Assembly (NCBI GenBank): GCA_934573735.1 | Contig: CAKTMC010000001.1 | Location: 310,001-374,000 of the forward strand | Direction of reading: 5' to 3' | Source of the DNA: an uncultured Oscillospiraceae bacterium | Lineage (GTDB): Bacteria > Bacillota > Clostridia > Oscillospirales > Oscillospiraceae | Length of the DNA stretch: 64,000 nucleotides | Shown: piece by piece, positions 17,457 to 24,947 of the stretch | How the letters are laid out: each line of letters starts with the position of its first letter | Position numbering within the stretch: position 1 is the first letter of the stretch | The notes under the pieces: generated by a model | Database searches by the model: none | What the model saw: the letters and a program-made list of their open reading frames with translations, nothing else | What the model was told of the DNA's origin: nothing | Position numbers and translations under genes: made by a program

Positions 17457-18098
17457 TTGTTCTCCCGCATCTCGCAGCTTTTGCGCGATATTGACCGAAA
17501 AAGCTGGATAATGCTCCTCTCCGGCAGCTTTATTCTCGCATTCGGGCTATATAATATTCACTCACAGTCCGGTGTGACCGAGGGCGGCGTGCTCGGTCTC
17601 ATCCTGCTTTTGGATCACTGGTTCAGTCTCTCGCCGTCGATTTCCTCGCTTGTTATGAATACCGCCTGCTATGTGCTCGGTCTGCGTGTGCTCGGCTGGA
17701 GCTTTATCGTCCGCTCCGGCGTGGCAAGCCTCTCCTTCTCCGTGTTTTACGCCATACTTGAGCGCTTCCCCCGTCTTTGGCCGGGCATCGCCGAAATGCC
17801 GCTGCTTGCCGCGGTTCTCGGCGCGTTATTCGTCGGAGTCGGCGTGGGCATATGCGTGCTTGCAGACGGCGCTCCCGGCGGGGACGATGCATTGGCGATG
17901 TCCCTCGGCAAGCTCCTGCACTGCAACATTCAGTGGGTATATCTTGTGGCGGATTTCGTCGTTTTGCTCGCGTCCCTGAGCTATATCCCGCTGCGACGCA
18001 TCGCGTATTCACTTTTGACGGTCATTCTCTCCGGCGCGATAATCGGTCAGCTTCAAAGAAGCTTTTCGCCTAAAGCAATGCCGGAAACGCAGGAATAA
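17457..18098 (+). CDS. YitT/YczE-family membrane protein
   Basis: A 213-residue integral membrane protein with about five hydrophobic segments. Its first half (GSFILAFGLYNIHSQSGVTEGG) matches the YitT/DUF161 repeat, and a second related segment follows (GICVLADGAPGGDDALAMSLG). The family is of unknown function. It is shorter than typical YitT proteins of about 280 residues and lacks the soluble C-terminal DUF2179 domain. It starts at TTG with AGAAAGG upstream. Confidence 0.75.
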   Translation: MFSRISQLLRDIDRKSWIMLLSGSFILAFGLYNIHSQSGVTEGGVLGLILLLDHWFSLSPSISSLVMNTACYVLGLRVLGWSFIVRSGVASLSFSVFYAILERFPRLWPGIAEMPLLAAVLGALFVGVGVGICVLADGAPGGDDALAMSLGKLLHCNIQWVYLVADFVVLLASLSYIPLRRIAYSLLTVILSGAIIGQLQRSFSPKAMPETQE

Positions 18099-18257
18099 CA
18101 AGGCGTCGACAAAGATCGACGCCTTGAAAGCTTATTCAGGAGTATTCAAAAACACTCCTGAATAAGCTTGGATTGAACGCAGAAAGGGGACTCCCGTCCC
18201 CTCTCTGCACTCTCTCCATGCAATTCTATACATTGCCGACAGCTTTGTCTACAGGCT
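18099..18257. repeat. 159-bp multi-hairpin dispersed repeat, copy 1
   Basis: This interval is about 97 percent identical (five differences) to 21031-21189. It holds three consecutive hairpins: GGCGTCGA/TCGACGCC; a 13-bp stem around CTTATTCAGGAGT; and a 13-bp stem around GGGGAC/GTCCCC. The ends carry imperfect inverted repeats, GTCGACAAAG on the left and CTTTGTCTAC on the right. No convincing coding frame. The structure fits a MITE-like or palindromic intergenic repeat. It begins one base after the stop of the YitT-like gene, so its first hairpins may end that transcript. Confidence 0.85.
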
Positions 18258-18280
18258 CAATAATTATTATATATAAATTA

Positions 18281-18321
18281 CATCGAGCCTGCCGTGACAA
18301 GAGCGCACAGCAGGCTCGATG
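18281..18321 (-). terminator. Hairpin, possible terminator of the small minus-strand ORF
   Basis: A perfect 12-bp stem (18281-18292 with 18310-18321) followed on the minus strand by an AT-rich tail beginning TAATTTATAT. It lies 23 bases after the stop of the candidate small ORF. Confidence 0.45.
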
Positions 18322-18344
18322 CCTTTCCTTATCCATGCCGTCCC

Positions 18345-18407
18345 TTACCTTCTGCTCGGTCCGGGATCATGGTCGCCGAAGATCATATCGTCGATATCAG
18401 TCTCCAT
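18345..18407 (-). CDS. Candidate small protein, 20 residues
   Basis: A short frame reading METDIDDMIFGDHDPGPSRR, acidic at the start and basic at the end, with no relative that I recognise. The reason to list it is context: a full AAGGAGG ribosome site at 18418-18424 lies ten bases before the ATG, and a 12-bp hairpin follows the stop. I could not find a convincing promoter. It may be chance. Confidence 0.3.
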   Translation of the reverse strand: METDIDDMIFGDHDPGPSRR

Positions 18408-18539
18408 ATGTCATATACCTCCTTATTCGGTCAATATATCGGCAGTCGACAATTACAGTATATTCATGCGAAGAGCTGTGTATGACAGGATAATTATAAA
18501 ATAATGAAATAAAATAACTGTGAATTTCTGTGTATCATC

Positions 18540-18568
18540 TTGAAACTCCGCTCCGATTGCGGTATAAT
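18540..18568 (+). promoter_or_regulatory. Promoter of the foldase gene
   Basis: TTGAAA, a 17-base spacer and TATAAT, about 50 bases upstream of the start at 18622. Confidence 0.8.
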
Positions 18569-18621
18569 ATAAAAACCTGTGGACAGCAGGCGTAAACGTA
18601 ATAAAAAAGGATGACATTTCA

Positions 18622-20208
18622 ATGAGCGCATCAACCGAAAAGAAACAGCGTCAGGCCGCCCGCGAGGCCGGTACCGACAAAAAGACCATTGCCGAGCAGG
18701 AAGCGGCGAAGAAAAAGGCCAAGAGCAACCGCAAGTGGACTCTCGGCACCATAGGCGTTGTATTGCTCATCGCCATTATTCTTTTTCTGAATTCCAGCTT
18801 CCTCTATACACACACCAATGCCGTGACCGTCGGTGACGAGAGCTACACTCCCGCCGAGGTCAGCTATGTGTATGCAAACCAGTACTATAACTGGGTACAG
18901 AACTACGGCAGCTATGCAAGCCTCTTCGGGCTCAACACCGAGCTCGGTCTGCCCGGGCTCTCTCAGCAGTCCTGCCCGATGTATGACGACGGCCGCACCT
19001 GGAGAGATTATTTTATGGATCTCGCCGAGCAGGAGCTTACTCAGATGACCGCACTCTGCGCATGGGCGGATAGAAACGGTGTGGCGCTCAGCGACGAGGA
19101 GATAGCCGCTATCGACAACAGCCTCAGCGAGGTTGACAGCAATGCCCGCGCCGGCGGCTACGCCTCCGGTGATAAGTACTTTGCCGCCACCTACGGCAAG
19201 GGAGTCACCGTCTCCGTTGTGCGTGAGATGGCGCTCAAGAGCACTATTGCAAGCAAGGCCAGCAATACCTACGCAGATTCTCTTGAATATACCGATGCAG
19301 AGCTTGAGGAGCACTACAAGAGCTTTGAGGGCGCACAGGACAGATTTAACTTCAGCTTCTATCTTGTAAACGCCGAGAAGGTCGAGAGCACCGATGCCGA
19401 GGGTAATACCAGCTCCGCCGTCACCGAGGAGACCACCGCCGCCGCAAAGGGCATCGCGGACGATATCCTCACCGCATACACCGTGTTCAAGACCGCCTCT
19501 CCCGAGGACGATAACTATGCCGCCATGCTCAACACTGCGGTTGCTCAGGTAGTTCCCACCGCCGAGGCCACCGAGCGCAGCAACGTCACCGGCAGCAGCC
19601 TCAGCGATTATAAGGAATGGCTCATGGCAAACGGCCGCAAGGCGGGCGACGCAACGGTCGTTGACAAGGAGGACGGCAGCGGCAGCTATGTCGTTGTGTT
19701 CCTCGGCCGCAGCGATAACCACTACCCCGTCGCGCAGGTGCGTCATATCCTGATAAAGGCAGTCGCCGATGCTGACGGCAACTACACCGATAAGGCAAAG
19801 GAAATCGCCAAGAACCGCGCCGAGGAGATACTCGCCGAGTTCAAGGCGGGCGACAAGAGCGAGGAGAGCTTTGCCGAGCTTGCAAAGCAGCACTCTGAGG
19901 ATACCGGCTCCGCTGCAAACGGCGGTCTTTACGACAGTGTTTACAAGGGAGCGACTGTCGAGGAGTTTGACAAGTTCTGCTTCGAGGGTCACAAGAAGGG
20001 CGACACCGCCATTGTTTACGGTGAGACCGGCACTGCCGCAAACGGCTATGCGGGCTATCACGTCATGTACTACGTCGGCGAGGGTGACCTGTACAGCAAT
20101 CTGCTTGCAAAGAACGACCTCGTCAACAGCACTGTCAAGCAGTGGCTGGAGGATATAGCCGCTGAGCTCAGCACCGTCAACGGCTGGTGGCTGCGCATCG
20201 CAGGCTGA
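18622..20208 (+). CDS. Membrane-anchored parvulin-type peptidyl-prolyl isomerase
   Basis: A 528-residue protein with a lysine-rich cytoplasmic N-terminus of about 40 residues, one membrane segment (about 41-60, GTIGVVLLIAIILFL) and a large extracytoplasmic part. A parvulin domain starts near residue 372 at VRHILIKA and includes FAELAKQHSEDTGSAANGG, hallmark rotamase blocks. The preceding helical region is SurA/PrsA-like. It probably assists folding of secreted proteins at the outer face of the membrane. It differs from PrsA in having an uncleaved anchor rather than a lipobox. It has its own promoter and a strong terminator, so it is monocistronic. Confidence 0.85.
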   Translation: MSASTEKKQRQAAREAGTDKKTIAEQEAAKKKAKSNRKWTLGTIGVVLLIAIILFLNSSFLYTHTNAVTVGDESYTPAEVSYVYANQYYNWVQNYGSYASLFGLNTELGLPGLSQQSCPMYDDGRTWRDYFMDLAEQELTQMTALCAWADRNGVALSDEEIAAIDNSLSEVDSNARAGGYASGDKYFAATYGKGVTVSVVREMALKSTIASKASNTYADSLEYTDAELEEHYKSFEGAQDRFNFSFYLVNAEKVESTDAEGNTSSAVTEETTAAAKGIADDILTAYTVFKTASPEDDNYAAMLNTAVAQVVPTAEATERSNVTGSSLSDYKEWLMANGRKAGDATVVDKEDGSGSYVVVFLGRSDNHYPVAQVRHILIKAVADADGNYTDKAKEIAKNRAEEILAEFKAGDKSEESFAELAKQHSEDTGSAANGGLYDSVYKGATVEEFDKFCFEGHKKGDTAIVYGETGTAANGYAGYHVMYYVGEGDLYSNLLAKNDLVNSTVKQWLEDIAAELSTVNGWWLRIAG

Positions 20209-20221
20209 TAAGCTTAGCTTA

Positions 20222-20255
20222 AAATAACAGGTGGGAAAAGTCCCACCTGTTATTT
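20222..20255 (+). terminator. Intrinsic terminator of the foldase gene
   Basis: A perfect 15-bp stem (20222-20236 with 20241-20255) with loop AAAG, ending in a T-rich tail. Confidence 0.85.
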
Positions 20256-20280
20256 ATATTATTGAGTATAGGAGTATAGC

Positions 20281-20991
20281 ATGGATGAACGTACTCTCCG
20301 CGCCGGGATGCTTCTCGGCGAGGGCGCGATGAACAAGCTGCGCGGCAGTCATGTCGCGGTGTTCGGTCTGGGCGGGGTCGGCTCATGGTGCGCGGAGGCG
20401 CTTGCTCGAAGCGGCGTAGGGCGCATGACTATAGTGGATCAGGACACGGTCAGCCGCAGCAACATCAACCGTCAGCTCTGCGCTCTTGAGTCCACAATAG
20501 ATATGCCGAAGGCCGAGGTCGTGGCGCGGCGGCTGCTCGATATAAACCCGGAAATCGAGATAAACTGCATTGTCGGGCGCTACACCGCCGAGGAGCGCGA
20601 GCGTTTTTTCGCCGATTATGACTATCTCGTTGACGCTATCGACATCGTAAGCTGCAAGCTCGACCTGATAATGAGCTGTCTTGAGCGCGGGATACCGATA
20701 ATATCCGCTCTCGGCACCGGCAACAAGCGCGACGCAAGCCTGCTGCGCATCGACGACATCTCCAAGACCTCAAACTGCGCCCTTGCGCGCGTCATGAGAA
20801 AGGAGCTGCGGGCGCGCGGGGTAAAGCATCATCAGGTGGTGTTCAGCCCCGAGCTTCCGATGGAGCCGGAGCAGTGCGAGGCTCCCCCTCCCGGTCGGCG
20901 CAGTGTCCCCGGCTCACTCGTCTGGGTCCCCGCCGCGGCAGGGCTTTTGCTGTGCCAGCACGTCGTGACCGAGCTGACAAAGGAATTATGA
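20281..20991 (+). CDS. tcdA: tRNA threonylcarbamoyladenosine dehydratase
   Basis: A 236-residue member of the E1-like ThiF/MoeB/HesA superfamily. The nucleotide-binding loop VFGLGGVGSWCAEALARSGVG, the following IVDQDTVSRSNINRQ acidic loop and DAIDIVSCKLDLI are typical of TcdA (CsdL/YgdL), which converts t6A37 to its cyclic form. The C-terminal GSLVWVPAAAGLLLCQHVV segment also fits this subfamily, and there is no rhodanese domain or CxxC zinc pair as in MoeB. The ATG follows AGGAG. It has its own hairpins downstream. Confidence 0.88.
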   Translation: MDERTLRAGMLLGEGAMNKLRGSHVAVFGLGGVGSWCAEALARSGVGRMTIVDQDTVSRSNINRQLCALESTIDMPKAEVVARRLLDINPEIEINCIVGRYTAEERERFFADYDYLVDAIDIVSCKLDLIMSCLERGIPIISALGTGNKRDASLLRIDDISKTSNCALARVMRKELRARGVKHHQVVFSPELPMEPEQCEAPPPGRRSVPGSLVWVPAAAGLLLCQHVVTELTKEL

Positions 20992-20997
20992 AGCTCA

Positions 20998-21030
20998 AAA
21001 CGGCTTCCGGTTTTTCGCCGGAAGCCGTTT
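20998..21030 (+). repeat. 33-bp hairpin, left flank of repeat copy 2
   Basis: An inverted repeat with 10-bp stem CGGCTTCCGG/CCGGAAGCCG directly after tcdA. The identical 33 bases recur at 21191-21223 on the other side of the 159-bp repeat. This copy ends in only three Ts, so it is a poor terminator by itself. Confidence 0.85.
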
Positions 21031-21189
21031 CAAGGCGTCGACAAAGTTCGACGCCTTGAAAACTTATTCAGGAGTATTCAAAAACACTCCTGAATAAGCT
21101 CGGATTGAACGCAGAAAGGGGACTCCCGTCCCCTCTCTGCACTCTCCCCATGCAATTCTATGCATTGCCGACAGCTTTGTCTACAGGCT
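21031..21189. repeat. 159-bp multi-hairpin dispersed repeat, copy 2
   Basis: The second copy of the element at 18099-18257, with five substitutions and the same three hairpins. It lies exactly between two identical copies of a 33-bp terminator hairpin, which looks like an insertion with duplication of the target. Confidence 0.85.
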
Positions 21190-21190
21190 G

Positions 21191-21227
21191 AAACGGCTTC
21201 CGGTTTTTCGCCGGAAGCCGTTTTTTT
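21191..21227. terminator. Terminator hairpin between tcdA and uraA, right copy
   Basis: The 10-bp stem CGGCTTCCGG/CCGGAAGCCG here is followed by seven Ts, giving a strong plus-strand terminator for tcdA. On the minus strand it may also serve uraA, although its T run is short. Confidence 0.8.
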
Positions 21228-21245
21228 ATATTTCAATATATAATA

Positions 21246-22631
21246 TTACTGATTGTTCTCCATGTTGATTGCGCCGGAGAGGTCAACGGAGGTGGAGCCT
21301 TCGTCGTGCTGCTCGAATTCGTAGTCCTTGCCGGGGAGGATGGCGTTGAGCAGGATGCCTACGATGGAGGCAACGGCAAGACCGGAGAGGCTGACAAGAC
21401 CTATCTGGATGCTGCCGGAGTAGCTGATGCCGATTGCAAGCACGAGGATGAGCGCCGCAATGATGACGTTGCGGGTATTGGTGAAGTCAACCTTGTTCTC
21501 AACGACGTTGCGGACTCCGACTGCGGAGATCATACCGTAGAGGATGAGGGACACGCCGCCGATGGTGGCGGTGGGCATTGCGGAAACGAGAGCCGCAAAC
21601 TTCGGGCTGAAGGAGACGAGTATCGCAATGCAGGCTGCTATGCGGATAACGCGGGGGTCATAGACCTTGGACAGCGCAAGAACGCCGGTGTTTTCGCCGT
21701 AGGTGGTGTTTGCGGGGCCGCCGAAGATGGCTGCCAGCGAGGTAGCAAGACCGTCGCCGAGGAGGGTGCGGTGGAAGCCGGGATCGGACATAAAGTTCTT
21801 GCCGACGGTGGATGATATGGCGCAGACGTCGCCGATGTGCTCGACCATGGTGGCGAGGGACAGCGGGACGATGGTGAACACTGCCGACCACAGCAGGGAG
21901 CTGTCAACCTCGGTAGAGAAAAGACCGAAGATGGTGCAATCCCAGTGCACGGGGAGACCTATCCATGCGGCATTGGAAACTGCCTCGGAAACCATGGCGC
22001 GCTCTGCGGGGTCAACGATGATGGCGAAGATGTAGGAGCCGAGAACGCCGAGGAGGATGGGGATAATCTTGGTCATACCCTTGCCCCACATATTGAAGCC
22101 GACAACTATTGCAATGGCGACGACGGCGACAAGCCAGTTTGCCTTGCAGTTATTGATGGCGGAGGAGGACAGGGTCAGACCGATGGCAATGATGATGGGG
22201 CCGGTGACGATGGGCGGGAAGAAGCGCATGACCTTCTTTACGCCGAAAATCTTGAAGAGAACGGACAGTATGACATACATCAGACCCGCGATAAGCACGC
22301 CGAAGCAGGCGTAGGGCAGGAGTGCGTTGTCATAAATGGGGCTGCCGTCTGCCGCCGCGCCGACGGTGCGGATGGCGTTGTAGCCGCCGATGAAGGCGAA
22401 GGAGCTGCCGAGGAAGGCGGGAACCTTGCCGCCGGTGAGCAGGTGGAAGAGCAGGGTGCCGATGCCGGCAAAGAGCAGTGCGGTCGCAACGTCAAGCCCA
22501 GTCAGAGCCGGGACAAGCACGGTCGCGCCGAACATGGCGAACATATGCTGGAAGCCGAGCAGCAGCATCTTGGGGGTGCCCAGTTTACGCGCGTCGTAAA
22601 TAGGGCCGTCAATGGTATTCTTCTTTTCCAT
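21246..22631 (-). CDS. uraA: Uracil permease (NCS2 family)
   Basis: A 461-residue transporter with about 14 membrane segments, homologous to UraA/PyrP uracil:H+ symporters. Diagnostic blocks are LLLGFQHMFAMFGATVLVP at the N-terminus, AIFGGPANTTYGENTGVLAL (the substrate-site half-helix with the Glu), and the LFSTEVDSSLLWSA region. A short charged cytoplasmic tail ends the protein. It lies 67 bases downstream of pyrR, and AGAGAGG precedes the ATG. Pyrimidine rather than purine specificity is inferred mainly from the pyrR context. Confidence 0.92.
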   Translation of the reverse strand: MEKKNTIDGPIYDARKLGTPKMLLLGFQHMFAMFGATVLVPALTGLDVATALLFAGIGTLLFHLLTGGKVPAFLGSSFAFIGGYNAIRTVGAAADGSPIYDNALLPYACFGVLIAGLMYVILSVLFKIFGVKKVMRFFPPIVTGPIIIAIGLTLSSSAINNCKANWLVAVVAIAIVVGFNMWGKGMTKIIPILLGVLGSYIFAIIVDPAERAMVSEAVSNAAWIGLPVHWDCTIFGLFSTEVDSSLLWSAVFTIVPLSLATMVEHIGDVCAISSTVGKNFMSDPGFHRTLLGDGLATSLAAIFGGPANTTYGENTGVLALSKVYDPRVIRIAACIAILVSFSPKFAALVSAMPTATIGGVSLILYGMISAVGVRNVVENKVDFTNTRNVIIAALILVLAIGISYSGSIQIGLVSLSGLAVASIVGILLNAILPGKDYEFEQHDEGSTSVDLSGAINMENNQ

Positions 22632-22698
22632 TCAATTTACCTCTCTCTGTGGTTTTTAATTGAATTTATATAAGGCGGTCGTGCCGCTTTATATCAAA

Positions 22699-23241
22699 TC
22701 AGCCTTCCATGTCCATGAGGAACACGCCCGTCTCACCGTCATATTCCGGCAGGCGCACCTCGACAAGCTCGGTTCTTGCGGTGGGGATATTTTTGCCGAC
22801 GTAATCGGCGCGAATCGGAAGCTCACGGTGCCCGCGGTCGATGAGCACGGCAAGCTGAATAGTCCTCGGTCTGCCGCAGCTGAATACCGCCTCAATGGCG
22901 GCGCGGGCAGTGCGCCCCGTGTAGATAACGTCGTCAACAAGGATAAGATCCTTGCCGCTCACGTCAAAGGGAAGCTCGGTGCGGCAAACCACGGGAGACT
23001 CGGAGAGCATACTCAAATCGTCCCGGTAAAAGCCGATATCAATGCTGCCGCACAGCGGGTCAATGCCCTCAATCTTCTCGATATTGCGGCGGATGCGCTG
23101 AGATATCGGTTCTCCGCGTCGGCGTATGCCGACCAGCACAACATTTTCAGCTCCCTTGTTTTTCTCGCTTATCTCGTGCGCTATGCGCATGAGCGCGCGG
23201 TTGAGCGCGGCCTCGTCCATTATCTGAGCCTTGAGCTTCAT
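22699..23241 (-). CDS. pyrR: Bifunctional pyr operon regulator / uracil phosphoribosyltransferase
   Basis: A 180-residue PyrR, the usual length. The PRPP-binding loop LVDDVIYTGRTARAAIEA is intact, and N-terminal MDEAALNRALMRIAHEI matches the family. In Bacillus PyrR binds pyr leader RNA and promotes termination when UMP is high. The open frame extends 17 codons further upstream, but ATG 23241 follows GGAGGG and gives the canonical N-terminus. A promoter at 23380-23408 and a terminator-like hairpin just before the ribosome site suggest that PyrR controls its own operon with uraA by attenuation. Confidence 0.95.
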   Translation of the reverse strand: MKLKAQIMDEAALNRALMRIAHEISEKNKGAENVVLVGIRRRGEPISQRIRRNIEKIEGIDPLCGSIDIGFYRDDLSMLSESPVVCRTELPFDVSGKDLILVDDVIYTGRTARAAIEAVFSCGRPRTIQLAVLIDRGHRELPIRADYVGKNIPTARTELVEVRLPEYDGETGVFLMDMEG

Positions 23242-23259
23242 CCAAATCCCTCCGGGCAA

Positions 23260-23288
23260 CAAAAAATCTTGCTGGCAGTACCGGCAAG
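23260..23288 (-). promoter_or_regulatory. Attenuator-like terminator in the pyrR leader
   Basis: On the minus strand CTTGC, a short interrupted stem and GCAAG are followed by a run of six Ts, immediately upstream of the pyrR ribosome site. A CTTGC-complementary GGCAAG lies near the promoter. I did not find the standard PyrR-binding consensus, so the link to UMP control is inference. Confidence 0.55.
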
Positions 23289-23379
23289 ACACACAGATAT
23301 ACGGCCGCGCTGCGACCGCAAAATATGGAGGATCTTTCCGGCGTCACTGCACCGTGCTTAAAAATCTCTTGTTGCAAGG

Positions 23380-23408
23380 ATTATACTTTACTTGCCGCCA
23401 AATTGCAA
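23380..23408 (-). promoter_or_regulatory. Promoter of pyrR-uraA
   Basis: On the minus strand TTGCAA, a 17-base spacer and a perfect TATAAT, giving a leader of about 130 nt. Confidence 0.75.
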
Positions 23409-23477
23409 GCGCGTTTTTTCACTTCGGCGTTTTCCACAGCTACGATAAATATGCGCCCTTCTCTTTATGCGCGCTGA

Positions 23478-23508
23478 CGAAAAACACGGCTCCCGCAGGA
23501 GCCGTGTT
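23478..23508 (-). terminator. Terminator of the XRE regulator gene
   Basis: A perfect 11-bp stem (23483-23493 with 23498-23508) followed on the minus strand by TTTTTCG. Confidence 0.8.
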
Positions 23509-23521
23509 AAGCGAAAGATAC

Positions 23522-24745
23522 TTACAGCTTTTTCTTTTTCAGTGCGTAGATGAGGGTGAAGGCGCCGACCTCGGCAACATAGACCCAGACAAAGACCATG
23601 TTCACATTCCTCTGCCGTATTTGCGCCGTGTGGAGCTGATCCATTGTGACAACGCTGATGCTGTGAAGCTCGTTGCCTACCCAAGTCATTCTCGTTGAGC
23701 ATATGTTTTCGTTTCGGCGCAGATAGCTTCGCAGCACCGTGCCGTCCGGCGCCTCTATCGTCTCGGTACGCCACTGCTCATCGCTGGCGCTCCCCACCTG
23801 CGTTGTCGGAGCGTCATGGCCCTCAGACGGTGAGGATGAGGCATCCATGGGCGTTTCCATGAATTCTACAAAATCATCAATGCTGTCAAACTCTATTCTG
23901 TCGGCAAAACGCAGCGTATCGCCGTTGACGGCAAGCTGTGCCAAAAGCGTCAGTGCAAGGAGCACGGCACATATTGCGGTGCAGCTCAGGCGCAGCTTGT
24001 CGATGGCGGCTCTGCGCTCGTTGACGGCATAGAGCCCATGCCGGACGCAGGCGCGCGGAACGATCGTGACGGCAAGCAGAGCTATGACGGCGGCGACGGC
24101 GGTAAATGGCAGACCGTATTGCAGCCAGCTATAGCCGTCAAGCCCCCAGCTTGAATTCGACACCATGGTCAGCGGCAGGGTCGCGGCGAGGAAAACCAGT
24201 GTGACGGCGGCGTTTGCCGTGCCCAAACGGATGATTTTATCCTTCGCACCGTCGATCTGCGGCGAGTCCGACTCGATTTTCAGCGCCGCAAAGGAGCGGA
24301 TAAGCTTAACCGCAAGCCAGACAAGCCCTGCCGCGTAGAAGACGCAGGCGAGGCAAAAGCCTATATATGCGCGGTTAAAGCCGACGTTGCAGACAAGCGC
24401 CGCGATAGAGCCTAAGAGCGTGAGCGCGTATATCCAGACGGAGCTCACGGTAAAGTCCGTGCGGGTGCGGTTAATAAGATGATTAAACTGCTGCTCGGTC
24501 TTTATCTCCTGCCGAGGCTGGCGCTCCTCGGAGTTTATGCGCCCGCCGCACAGCAGCTCGTCACAGCTCACGCCGAAAATTTCCGCCAGAACGGGTATCA
24601 TCGTCAGATCCGGGTAGCACTCGTCGCGCTCCCAGCGGCTGACCGCCTTGTCCGACACGCCGAGCATTTCCGCAAGCTCCCGCTGTGTGAGTCCCTGCGC
24701 CCTGCGCAGCGCCGCAATGAAGCTTCCTATCGTTTTCTTTTCCAT
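23522..24745 (-). CDS. XRE-family regulator with a membrane domain
   Basis: A 407-residue protein with an N-terminal helix-turn-helix at about residues 5-60 (AALRRAQGLTQRELAEMLGVSDKAVSRWERDECYPDL), then at least five hydrophobic segments between about 100 and 265, an extracytoplasmic loop of about 100 residues, and a final membrane segment with a KKKKL tail. Such XRE-membrane fusions are common in Clostridia and are thought to sense the envelope, but the signal is not known. I chose ATG 24745, which follows a purine-rich GAGGTGA site; nine more codons upstream are open. The downstream gene to 24948 is on the same strand but transcribed earlier and separately terminated. Confidence 0.85.
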   Translation of the reverse strand: MEKKTIGSFIAALRRAQGLTQRELAEMLGVSDKAVSRWERDECYPDLTMIPVLAEIFGVSCDELLCGGRINSEERQPRQEIKTEQQFNHLINRTRTDFTVSSVWIYALTLLGSIAALVCNVGFNRAYIGFCLACVFYAAGLVWLAVKLIRSFAALKIESDSPQIDGAKDKIIRLGTANAAVTLVFLAATLPLTMVSNSSWGLDGYSWLQYGLPFTAVAAVIALLAVTIVPRACVRHGLYAVNERRAAIDKLRLSCTAICAVLLALTLLAQLAVNGDTLRFADRIEFDSIDDFVEFMETPMDASSSPSEGHDAPTTQVGSASDEQWRTETIEAPDGTVLRSYLRRNENICSTRMTWVGNELHSISVVTMDQLHTAQIRQRNVNMVFVWVYVAEVGAFTLIYALKKKKL

Positions 24746-24839
24746 GCTTATCACCTCGGATAAAAAAGTCACTTGGTCTCGTGCAGCTATATTCTACAAA
24801 AACGCAAGATAAAATACCAGCCCGTAAACCGAAAATCTC

Positions 24840-24854
24840 TCTCGCAAAGCGAGA
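24840..24854. promoter_or_regulatory. Small palindrome upstream of the XRE regulator
   Basis: TCTCGC-AAA-GCGAGA, a perfect 15-base palindrome about 95 bases upstream of the XRE start. It is the size and place of an autoregulatory operator, but this is inference from position only. Confidence 0.3.
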
Positions 24855-24879
24855 ATTATATACATACGCCGATTTTACC

Positions 24880-24913
24880 GCAAAAATGCTCCCCGAGCTT
24901 GCTCGGGGAGCAT
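24880..24913 (-). terminator. Terminator of the heptad-repeat protein gene
   Basis: A perfect 13-bp stem (24886-24898 with 24901-24913) with a two-base loop, followed on the minus strand by five Ts. Confidence 0.85.
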
Positions 24914-24947
24914 CAAGCTTATATATGTATTGCTGTCAAAGCTGCGC

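Larger units (their letters stand above)
18258..18539. other. Intergenic region between repeat copy 1 and the foldase promoter
   Basis: An AT-rich stretch that holds a 12-bp hairpin (18281-18321) and a possible 20-codon minus-strand gene (18345-18407). Short plus-strand open frames here overlap the repeat and lack ribosome sites. I see nothing else. Confidence 0.6.

Noticed and set aside
18173..18504. Three overlapping plus-strand frames of 60-106 codons downstream of repeat copy 1
   Set aside because: They begin in the repeat or in AT-rich sequence, have no ribosome sites and overlap one another.
20998..21227. CRISPR-like arrangement because of repeated hairpins after tcdA
   Set aside because: There are only two 33-bp repeats, with a 160-bp insert that is itself a repeat, and no cas genes.
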